Source: Flavobacteriaceae bacterium
GTDB taxonomy: Bacteria; Bacteroidota; Bacteroidia; Flavobacteriales; Flavobacteriaceae
Direction: 5' to 3'
NCBI GenBank assembly: GCA_030633225.1
Contig: DAOVTF010000106.1
Coordinates: 1-6,982, forward strand
DNA length: 6,982 nucleotides
A program made the translations under genes and the position numbers. Below are positions 1 to 5,581 of the stretch, one piece after another (position 1 is the first letter of the stretch; every line of letters starts with the position of its first letter). The notes under the pieces are model-generated. The model saw only the letters and a program-made list of their open reading frames with translations. It was not told the origin of the DNA and made no database searches.

Positions 1-23
1 AAACCCATTAAATTATTTAAAAA

Positions 24-494
24 ATGAAATATCTATTAAGTTTATTATTTACCGGCATAACACTTGTAACCTTTGCACAAAACAGTGGAAATCAAAGGAT
101 GAAAAACATGCAAGATTTCACACCAGAACAAAATGCTATTTTACAAACAAAAAAAATGGCTTTGGCTCTAGACTTGAATAATTCACAGCAAAATCAAATT
201 TTAGCAATCAACAAAAAACAAGCTGTTGAACGAAAAAAGAAAATGGAATTGTACAAATCCATGAAAGAAAATGAAACAAAACCGACTTCTGATGAAAGGT
301 TTAAAATGATGAATGATATGTTAGATGCCAAATTAGTGCATCAAAAAGAAATGAAAAAGATTTTAAATGAAAGCCAATATGAAGTTTGGAAAAAAATGCA
401 AAAAAATAAAAGTAAGACAATGCACTCCAAAGAAAAAATGATGAAAGCTAAAGGAAAAAATAAAGGCTTGAAAAAAGAATATAAAAAGCAATAA
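24..494 (+). CDS. Small secreted Spy/CpxP-like periplasmic protein (156 aa)
   Basis: The protein begins with a Sec signal peptide: a short Lys-containing start, a hydrophobic core at residues 4-17, and a likely cleavage after the Ala-Gln near residue 19. The mature part is almost entirely charged helix. It carries three motifs resembling the LTxxQ motif of the Spy/CpxP family: FTPEQ (32-36), LNNSQ (51-55) and LNESQ (114-118). In that family such helices form small periplasmic chaperone or stress-sensor proteins. The sequence is rich in Met and Lys, and residues 126-156 form a strongly basic tail with MM and MH pairs. No cysteine or enzyme motif is present. Only 23 bases lie upstream, so I cannot tell whether it belongs to an operon entering from the left. 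The gene ends 11 bases before a hairpin terminator. The Spy-like assignment rests on overall character and motif spacing and is moderately sure; the exact role is unknown. Confidence 0.75.
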   Translation: MKYLLSLLFTGITLVTFAQNSGNQRMKNMQDFTPEQNAILQTKKMALALDLNNSQQNQILAINKKQAVERKKKMELYKSMKENETKPTSDERFKMMNDMLDAKLVHQKEMKKILNESQYEVWKKMQKNKSKTMHSKEKMMKAKGKNKGLKKEYKKQ

Positions 495-505
495 ACAATG
501 AAACA

Positions 506-537
506 AAACCTACAAAGTTTATCGACTTTGTAGGTTT
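506..537. terminator. Bidirectional rho-independent-type hairpin terminator
   Basis: A perfect 13-bp inverted repeat (506-518 pairing with 525-537, arm AAACCTACAAAGT) encloses a 6-base loop. It lies between two convergent genes, 11 bases after the plus-strand stop and 3 bases beyond the minus-strand stop. The A-run on one outer side and T-run on the other are part of the stem, so it can act on both strands. The T tract is short (3 T), which is weaker than the classical form. Confidence 0.8.
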
Positions 538-540
538 AAC

Positions 541-1392
541 CTATCTTGCGAGAAATATTTTCTGACCAATATTGATCTCATTAGATGTCAAACCATTAAT
601 CGATTTTAAATTATTAACTGAAATACTATTCTTTCTTGCAATAGAATATAAAGTATCTCCTTTATCTACAACCACAAAATTATTTGCACTTACAACTTCT
701 TCATCTATATTGATTTTTAGCTTTTCTTTTGAATATCTTTTATTGCCTTTTAAAACCAGCTTGTCATATTCACTCAAATGATAATCTTCAATAATAGTAA
801 TTAATTTTTGAGGATACTTTCTATCTGTTGCATAACCAGCTTTTTTTAAGCCTTTTGCCCAAGCTTTGTAATTATCTTCACTCAAATCAAATAAAGAAGA
901 GTATCTCCCTCGTGTAGTTAAAAATTTAGAATGATCATCAAATGATTCTTCCGGGTGTTTATATTTTCTAAAGCACTCTCTCTTTTTATCATCATCATGT
1001 CTCACCTTTTTACCATTCCAATCTTTATGACATTTAATTCCGAAATGATTATTTGATTTTAATGCCAAGGTGCTTTTTCCACTCCCTGATTCTAAAATTC
1101 CTTGCGCTAAAGTTATACTTGCCGGAATTTTATACTTTTCCATATCATCAATTGCAATATGCTTGTATTTTTCAATATAAACCAATGTGGTTGAATTTAA
1201 TTCACTGCCATACTTTTTATTAAAATCCTTAAAAATATCATCGCTTTTAGCAATAATTTCCTTTTCTTTTTTCTTAGATACTTTCTTTTTCTTATCTGGC
1301 TTATACGTCGAAACTGTTTTTTTTGAAGAGCTACAACTCACCAGAAAAACTGTTACTGATAATACTAACAATATGAATTTAATTTGCTTCAT
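541..1392 (-). CDS. Glucosaminidase (GH73, FlgJ-like) lipoprotein with C-terminal LysM
   Basis: This is a predicted cell-wall hydrolase that cleaves peptidoglycan glycan strands. The N-terminus is a lipoprotein signal with lipobox LVSC and Cys20 as the lipidated residue. A very Lys-rich, flexible linker follows (about 24-47). The GH73 domain covers roughly 70-208. It contains the ITLAQGILESGSGKS segment with Glu101 as the likely catalytic acid, the NNHFGIKC segment (114-121), and the GYATDRKYPQKL motif (186-197), all typical of FlgJ/AcmA-type N-acetylglucosaminidases. Residues 237-283 form one LysM peptidoglycan-binding module (KGDTLYSIARK, then NGL and IGQKIFL). The product should be anchored in a membrane facing the periplasm. 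Its ATG overlaps the stop of the upstream PLP-enzyme gene (ATGA), which indicates translational coupling as the last gene of a three-gene operon. Function in wall remodelling or daughter-cell separation is inferred from the family. Confidence 0.93.
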   Translation of the reverse strand: MKQIKFILLVLSVTVFLVSCSSSKKTVSTYKPDKKKKVSKKKEKEIIAKSDDIFKDFNKKYGSELNSTTLVYIEKYKHIAIDDMEKYKIPASITLAQGILESGSGKSTLALKSNNHFGIKCHKDWNGKKVRHDDDKKRECFRKYKHPEESFDDHSKFLTTRGRYSSLFDLSEDNYKAWAKGLKKAGYATDRKYPQKLITIIEDYHLSEYDKLVLKGNKRYSKEKLKINIDEEVVSANNFVVVDKGDTLYSIARKNSISVNNLKSINGLTSNEINIGQKIFLAR

Positions 1393-2324
1393 TTCTTAAC
1401 TAATGGTAAATTCTTTTTTTGTAATCGACTATTTATTCCCGCAACACCTTGTAAACCACCAGTGTGTATTGCTAAAATTCTAGTTCCTTTTTTAAAATAC
1501 TCTTTTTTTATTAAGTCAACAATACCAAACATCATTTTCCCTGTATAAATTGGATCTAATGGGATATTGGTTTCCTCTTTAAAATTATTGATAAAAGTAA
1601 TCAATTCTGAATTAACTTTTCCAAAACCACCAAAGTGATAATCAGTACTTAAACTCCAATTTTTATTTTGTATTGTATATTTTTCTATTTCTTTTTCTAA
1701 AAAATCCCCCTTCAATGCTGGGAAACCTAAAGTTTTTTGATATGATTTTGTTGAATTGATAATTCCAGCAATAGTTCCTCCCGTTCCAATTGATGAGCAA
1801 ATTATATCAAAATCGTTATCTTTTGGCTTTAAAATCTCTTCACAGCCTTTTACCGCAAGTTCATTTGTACCACCTTCTGGGATTAAATAAAAGTTGCCAA
1901 ATTTCTCTTTCAATTCATTTATAAACTTTTTTGTATGTTTAAACCTATACTCACTTCTGGAAACAAATTCAAATTGCATTCCGTGATCATGCGCAGTTTG
2001 CAAAGTAATATTTTGGCTTAGGGTCTTATCTAAATCATAGCCAAGTTCTTCTCCACGAATTACACCAATAGTTTTAAATCCAAAATTTTTTCCTACAAAA
2101 GCAACAGCACTAATATGGTTTGAAAAGGCACCACCAAACGTTAAAAGAGTCTTTTCGTTTTGCTCATCAGCTTTAAATAGATTGTATTTTAGTTTTCGGT
2201 ATTTATTTCCTGAAATAAAAGGGTGAATCTGATCTTCTCTTTTTATAAATAAAGAAACTCCTAAATCATTAATTTCTTTTAAATTAACCTCTTGATTTAA
2301 AACTTCCTTTTTATTATTATCCAT
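1389..2324 (-). CDS. PLP-dependent enzyme, ACC deaminase / D-cysteine desulfhydrase family
   Basis: This is a fold-type II PLP enzyme of 311 aa, close to the usual family length (about 300-340). Visible landmarks are SGNKYRKLKYNL with Lys41 as the expected Schiff-base lysine, GGAFSNH (64-70) with the substrate-carboxylate Ser68-Asn69 pair, PEGGTN (149-154), and the Gly-rich phosphate loop SSIGTGGTIAG (177-187). Near the C-terminus, DPIYTGKMM (257-265) and IHTGG (286-290) occupy the places where true ACC deaminases carry YEGK and HLGG. Here Glu and Leu are replaced by Thr261 and Thr288. In the literature those two positions separate ACC deaminase from D-cysteine desulfhydrase, so desulfhydrase or another D-amino-acid activity is more likely than ACC deamination. 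Automatic annotation would probably say ACC deaminase. The start abuts the preceding stop, and the stop overlaps the glucosaminidase start by four bases. The protein is presumably cytoplasmic. Confidence 0.9.
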   Translation of the reverse strand: MDNNKKEVLNQEVNLKEINDLGVSLFIKREDQIHPFISGNKYRKLKYNLFKADEQNEKTLLTFGGAFSNHISAVAFVGKNFGFKTIGVIRGEELGYDLDKTLSQNITLQTAHDHGMQFEFVSRSEYRFKHTKKFINELKEKFGNFYLIPEGGTNELAVKGCEEILKPKDNDFDIICSSIGTGGTIAGIINSTKSYQKTLGFPALKGDFLEKEIEKYTIQNKNWSLSTDYHFGGFGKVNSELITFINNFKEETNIPLDPIYTGKMMFGIVDLIKKEYFKKGTRILAIHTGGLQGVAGINSRLQKKNLPLVKK

Positions 2325-2648
2325 TTATAAAAAATTTATAAAATTCCAATATTTTCTTTTTCTTATATAATTAAAATCCATTTCATATTTATATGCTTCT
2401 CTTTCAAAACTTAAATTTCTATAAGCCTCTATTGGTTGTTTATAAATGATTAATTTTACTAAAAACTCTAAAATATACCAAATAAAGAATAGTAGCCAGA
2501 GCATTTCTTTTTGTTGTTGTAAATGAATTCTTTCGTGATTTATTAATACATCGTCAAATTTCAAATTCTTGTTTTTCAAGAAAATAAAAGGCCATACGGC
2601 AAGTGCATTAAAACTGGAATGGAATAAATATTTTGAAAATATTATCAT
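2325..2648 (-). CDS. Small membrane protein with HExxH motif (putative minimal zinc metallopeptidase)
   Basis: This is a 107-aa protein of unknown function. An N-terminal hydrophobic stretch (about 12-24) precedes a short basic loop. Then comes NHERIHLQQQKE, in which His38-Glu39 and His42 form a perfect HExxH zinc-binding motif. A strongly hydrophobic segment (about 49-67, rich in Trp, Leu, Phe and Ile) is a likely membrane helix. Next is PIEAYRNLSFEREAYKYE (72-89), whose Glu82 or Glu84 could be a third zinc ligand about 40 residues downstream, as in gluzincins; an HExxHxxQQ plus FEREA pattern also occurs in DUF4157-like proteins. There is no signal peptide of standard form, and the protein is very short for a peptidase. 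The gene is first in the minus-strand operon, and its stop directly touches the next ATG. Real coding is likely from the tight packing and composition. Peptidase activity is only an inference from the motif. Confidence 0.75.
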   Translation of the reverse strand: MIIFSKYLFHSSFNALAVWPFIFLKNKNLKFDDVLINHERIHLQQQKEMLWLLFFIWYILEFLVKLIIYKQPIEAYRNLSFEREAYKYEMDFNYIRKRKYWNFINFL

Positions 2649-2688
2649 TTAACCAAAGAAAATAAATCTATAATAAATATTTTTGCGC
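2649..2688. promoter_or_regulatory. Divergent intergenic promoter region with a candidate -7 box
   Basis: The 40 bases between the two divergent operons must hold or border both promoters. On the plus strand, 2678-2685 reads TATTTTTG, which fits the Bacteroidota sigma-A -7 consensus TAnnTTTG. It ends three bases before the ATG at 2689, so transcription would begin at or next to the start codon. I do not see a good TTG -33 element at the expected distance. No convincing minus-strand -7 box is visible; TTTCTTTG, the reverse complement of 2654-2661, is a one-mismatch candidate. Confidence 0.35.
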
Positions 2689-2850
2689 ATGCAATTTAAA
2701 GATAATAAATTAGAACCCGAAGATTTTTATTTATCAAAGGAGGGTTTTAAAGTATTTACAAAAACATACCATTTAAAAAGAGGATATTGTTGTAAAAGTA
2801 ACTGCCTACATTGTCCGTATGGATTTGATCCAAAAAAAGATTCGTTTTAA
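2689..2850 (+). CDS. DUF5522-family small Cys-cluster protein (53 aa)
   Basis: The frame encodes 53 residues starting MQFKDNKLEPEDFY and ending DPKKDSF. Its core, YHLKRGYCCKSNCLHCPYGF (27-46), is the signature of DUF5522. That family consists of very short proteins of unknown function, common in Bacteroidota and, as I recall, with eukaryotic relatives. Four cysteines (34, 35, 39 and 42, pattern CCx3Cx2C) could bind a zinc ion or a metal cluster; this is inference. The N-terminal part (DFYLSKEGFKVFTKTYHLKRGYCC) follows the usual layout of the family, which supports the ATG at 2689. The gene leads a plus-strand operon, with hutU starting 15 bases after its stop. No ribosome-binding purine run precedes the ATG, and a candidate promoter lies immediately upstream, so a leaderless transcript is possible. 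The protein has no signal peptide and should be cytoplasmic. Confidence 0.88.
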   Translation: MQFKDNKLEPEDFYLSKEGFKVFTKTYHLKRGYCCKSNCLHCPYGFDPKKDSF

Positions 2851-2865
2851 GTAAAATTCAATAAT

Positions 2866-4920
2866 ATGAACAATTTTCAACTTCAAATAACCAAAGGAAT
2901 TCCCAGTGAATTACCAAGCCCAAAAATAATTGATAAAAATATAAATCATGCACCTAAGAGAAAAGATATACTAAATAAAGCTGAAAAAGAACTGGCTATT
3001 CGAAATGCTTTAAGATATTTTGACGAAAAACATCATAAAGTTTTGGCAATAGAGTTTGCAGAAGAGTTAAAAGAATATGGCAGGATATATATGTATCGTT
3101 TTAGACCGGAATATGAAATGTATGCAAGGCCAATAGATGAATACCCAGGAAAAACCAATCAGGCAAAAGCCATAATGCACATGATTCAAAATAATTTGAG
3201 CTATGCAGTTGCTCAACACCCACATGAACTTATAACTTATGGTGGAAATGGTGCTGTTTTTCAAAATTGGGCGCAATATTTGTTAGCAATGAAATACTTA
3301 GCTGAAATGACCGAAGAGCAAACTTTGGTGATATATTCTGGTCATTCTATGGGTTTGTTCCCTTCACATAAAAATGCTCCAAGAGTTGTAGTTACCAACG
3401 GAATGATGATTCCAAATTACTCAAAACAAGATGATTGGGAAAAGTACAATGCACTTGGCGTAACTCAATACGGGCAAATGACAGCAGGAAGTTATATGTA
3501 TATTGGTCCACAAGGTATTGTTCATGGCACAACAATTACAGTTTTAAATGCAGGTAGAAAAATCAGTAAACATGGTGAAGGATTGGCTGGGAAATTATTT
3601 ATTACATCAGGTCTTGGAGGAATGAGTGGTGCTCAACCAAAAGCAGGAAATATTGCTGGCTGTATAACTGTTTGTGCAGAAATAAACCCTAAAGTTGTAC
3701 ATACTCGTCATTCTCAAAAATGGGTAGATGAAGTTTATAAAAATTTAGATGAGTTGGTTAGTAGAGTTAAAAAAGCCAAACAAAATAAAGAAATATTATC
3801 TATTGCTTTTCAAGGTAACATTGTAGATGTTTGGGAAAAGTTTGATGAAGAAAATGTATATATCGATTTAGGTAGTGACCAAACTTCTTTGCACAACCCT
3901 TGGGCAGGAGGATATTATCCGGCTGGGACAAGTTTTGAAGAAGCAAATGAGTTGATGGCTAATAATCCTGATTTATTTAAAGAAAAGGTTCAAGAATCAC
4001 TGCGTAGACAAACAGTAGCAATTAACAAACATACTGCAAAAGGAACCTATTTTTTTGACTATGGTAATGCCTTTTTATTAGAAGCTTCTAGAGCTGATGC
4101 TGATATTTATTTAGATTCAGATACATTTCAAAATAGAAAAAACCCTCCAAAATCAAGAGGAGCAGTTGGTGTAAGAGAATTTGCTTATGCTTCTTATGTT
4201 GAAGATATTATGGGCCCTATGTGTTTTGATTATGGTTTTGGTCCATTTAGATGGGTTTGCACTTCTACAGACCCCGAGGATTTAGCTAAAACAGACACTA
4301 TTGCTATGGGAGTTTTAGAAGATTTAAAAAAGGAATCTCCTAAAGAAATTCAACAGCAAATGAGTGATAATATTCAATGGATAAAAGGAGCTCAAGAAAA
4401 TAATTTAGTAGTGGGTTCACAGGCTAGAATTTTATATGCTGATGCAGAAGGAAGAATTAAAATTGCTGAAGCCTTTAACCAAGCGATAAAAGTTGGCCAC
4501 ATATCTGCACCTGTTGTTTTGGGTAGAGATCACCACGATGTCTCAGGAACAGATTCTCCTTACAGAGAGACTGCAAACATTTATGATGGCTCGCAATTCA
4601 CAGCAGATATGGCGATACAAAATGTAATAGGTGATAGTTTTAGAGGTGCTACCTGGGTTTCCATTCATAATGGTGGAGGTGTTGGCTGGGGAGAAGTAAT
4701 AAATGGAGGCTTTGGTATGGTTCTTGATGGTACTGTGGAAGCAAGTAAACGTTTGAAATCTATGCTGTTTTGGGATGTGAATAATGGAATTTCAAGACGT
4801 AATTGGGCAAGAAATAATGGATCTGTTTTTGCAATTAAGAGAGCCATGAAAATGGAACCTCAATTAAAAATTACAATTCCTAATTTAGTTAATGACAATT
4901 TACTTGAAGGTTTATTTTAA
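2866..4920 (+). CDS. hutU: Urocanate hydratase (urocanase), long form
   Basis: This enzyme (EC 4.2.1.49) converts urocanate to 4-imidazolone-5-propionate in histidine degradation, using a tightly bound NAD+ as electrophile; it is cytosolic. At 684 aa it is longer than the typical bacterial enzyme (about 550-560). Landmarks are TYGGNGAVFQNW (124-135), SGHSMGLFPS (158-167), QMTAGSYMYIGPQG (204-217), the NAD-binding ITSGLGGMSGAQ (246-257), DLGSDQTSLHNP (334-345), and FGPFRWVCTSTDPEDL (458-473) with Cys465 matching the conserved active-site cysteine. RDHHDVSGTDSP (555-566) and HNGGGVGWGEVINGGFG (601-617) follow. The extra length is an N-terminal region of about 70 residues and an insertion after the Cys loop, as in animal UROC1. 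All key motifs are intact. It sits between the DUF5522 gene and a lipoprotein gene with small gaps; no other hut gene is in view. Confidence 0.98.
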   Translation: MNNFQLQITKGIPSELPSPKIIDKNINHAPKRKDILNKAEKELAIRNALRYFDEKHHKVLAIEFAEELKEYGRIYMYRFRPEYEMYARPIDEYPGKTNQAKAIMHMIQNNLSYAVAQHPHELITYGGNGAVFQNWAQYLLAMKYLAEMTEEQTLVIYSGHSMGLFPSHKNAPRVVVTNGMMIPNYSKQDDWEKYNALGVTQYGQMTAGSYMYIGPQGIVHGTTITVLNAGRKISKHGEGLAGKLFITSGLGGMSGAQPKAGNIAGCITVCAEINPKVVHTRHSQKWVDEVYKNLDELVSRVKKAKQNKEILSIAFQGNIVDVWEKFDEENVYIDLGSDQTSLHNPWAGGYYPAGTSFEEANELMANNPDLFKEKVQESLRRQTVAINKHTAKGTYFFDYGNAFLLEASRADADIYLDSDTFQNRKNPPKSRGAVGVREFAYASYVEDIMGPMCFDYGFGPFRWVCTSTDPEDLAKTDTIAMGVLEDLKKESPKEIQQQMSDNIQWIKGAQENNLVVGSQARILYADAEGRIKIAEAFNQAIKVGHISAPVVLGRDHHDVSGTDSPYRETANIYDGSQFTADMAIQNVIGDSFRGATWVSIHNGGGVGWGEVINGGFGMVLDGTVEASKRLKSMLFWDVNNGISRRNWARNNGSVFAIKRAMKMEPQLKITIPNLVNDNLLEGLF

Positions 4921-4930
4921 AAATTAACTT

Positions 4931-5506
4931 ATGAAAATTATCAAAGTATTTCCAATTCTTTTTCTATTTATCCTAGGTTCGTGTTCATCTGTTAAAGTTT
5001 CTTCAGATTACGAAAAGAGCACAGATTTTTCAAATTATAAAACTTATGCATTTTATAAAAAAGGTATAGATAAAGTTGAAATTTCTGATTTAGACAAAAG
5101 AAGAATTTTGCGAGCTATAGAAGCTGAATTATCAGCAAAGGGATTTACAAAATCTGAAGATCCAGATTTATTAGTAAGTATCTTTACAAAATCGAGAGAA
5201 AAAATCGATGTTTATAATAATAATTATTATGGATGGTATCCTTGGTATTATGGATATGGCTACGGTTATGGAGGATATGGAGGTATGGGATATGGTTTTG
5301 GCTATAATAATGTAACATCTTCTACAGAAGGAACACTTTTTATAGATTTGATAGATGCAAGAAAAAAAGAATTAGCTTGGCAAGGTATGGGGACAGGAAT
5401 TTTATCTTCTTCAAGAAATATTGATAAAAAGGAAGCAAAAATCAACGAGTTTGTTTCAGAAATTATGACTGCCTATCCACCAGAAATGGAAATGTCAACC
5501 AATTAA
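4931..5506 (+). CDS. DUF4136-type lipoprotein with Gly/Tyr-rich segment
   Basis: A lipoprotein signal peptide is present: a Lys-containing start, a hydrophobic core (6-15) and lipobox ILGSC with Cys18 as the lipidated residue. The mature sequence follows the DUF4136 pattern. An SSDYEKSTDFSNYKTYAFY segment comes first (24-42), then a helix with ILRAIEAELSAKGF (59-72), then DPDLLVSIF (77-85). The second half has GTLFIDLIDARKKELAWQG (134-152) and a final KEAKINEFVSEIMTAYPP helix (167-184). Between the halves, residues 98-127 are almost wholly Gly, Tyr and Trp. The family is found in Bacteroidota and Proteobacteria envelopes, and no biochemical function is established. The gene lies 10 bases after hutU and is the last in this operon before a hairpin terminator, so it is probably co-transcribed. 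A link to histidine use is not evident. Confidence 0.88.
   Translation: MKIIKVFPILFLFILGSCSSVKVSSDYEKSTDFSNYKTYAFYKKGIDKVEISDLDKRRILRAIEAELSAKGFTKSEDPDLLVSIFTKSREKIDVYNNNYYGWYPWYYGYGYGYGGYGGMGYGFGYNNVTSSTEGTLFIDLIDARKKELAWQGMGTGILSSSRNIDKKEAKINEFVSEIMTAYPPEMEMSTN
5222..5311 (+). repeat. Degenerate Gly/Tyr codon repeat inside the DUF4136 lipoprotein gene
   Basis: About 90 bases are built from imperfect TATGGA/TATGGC/TATGGT units. They encode a low-complexity run of YGYGYGYGGYGG type with interspersed Trp. The unit TATGGATATGG recurs with single changes, suggesting growth by slippage. The reading frame stays open throughout. Confidence 0.65.
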
Positions 5507-5536
5507 TTTTTTGTTTTTAAACGTCAAGGGGAAATA

Positions 5537-5577
5537 AAACCCAAAGTCATCATCTAAATAATGGTTACTTTGGGTTT
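5537..5577. terminator. Bidirectional hairpin terminator between convergent genes
   Basis: An 11-bp perfect inverted repeat (5537-5547, AAACCCAAAGT, with 5567-5577, ACTTTGGGTTT) encloses a 19-base loop. On the plus strand a CTTTTTA tract follows directly; on the minus strand the stem is followed by TTATTTC. It lies between the lipoprotein stop (5506) and the ABC-F stop (5582) and can serve both genes. Confidence 0.82.
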
Positions 5578-5581
5578 CTTT

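Noticed and set aside
1..23. Possible end of an upstream gene
   Set aside because: Stop codons occur in several frames, but 23 bases are too few to identify any coding sequence.
572..781. Open plus-strand frame of 69 codons
   Set aside because: It is antisense to the LysM and GH73 regions of the glucosaminidase gene, and its product has the Ser/Phe/Leu-rich character of a reversed Lys-rich gene.
1187..1399. Open plus-strand frame of 70 codons
   Set aside because: It is antisense to the lipoprotein signal and Lys-rich linker; the Phe runs are reverse-complemented Lys codons.
2683..2694. Small inverted repeat TTGC...GCAA around the DUF5522 start
   Set aside because: The arms are only four bases and the spacer is not symmetric, so an operator call is not supported.
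3067..3276. Open minus-strand frame of 69 codons
   Set aside because: It lies wholly inside hutU on the opposite strand and has no recognisable domain.
4665..4847. Open minus-strand frame of 60 codons
   Set aside because: It is antisense to the conserved HNGGGVGWGE region of hutU; the Pro-rich end is the reverse of Gly codons.
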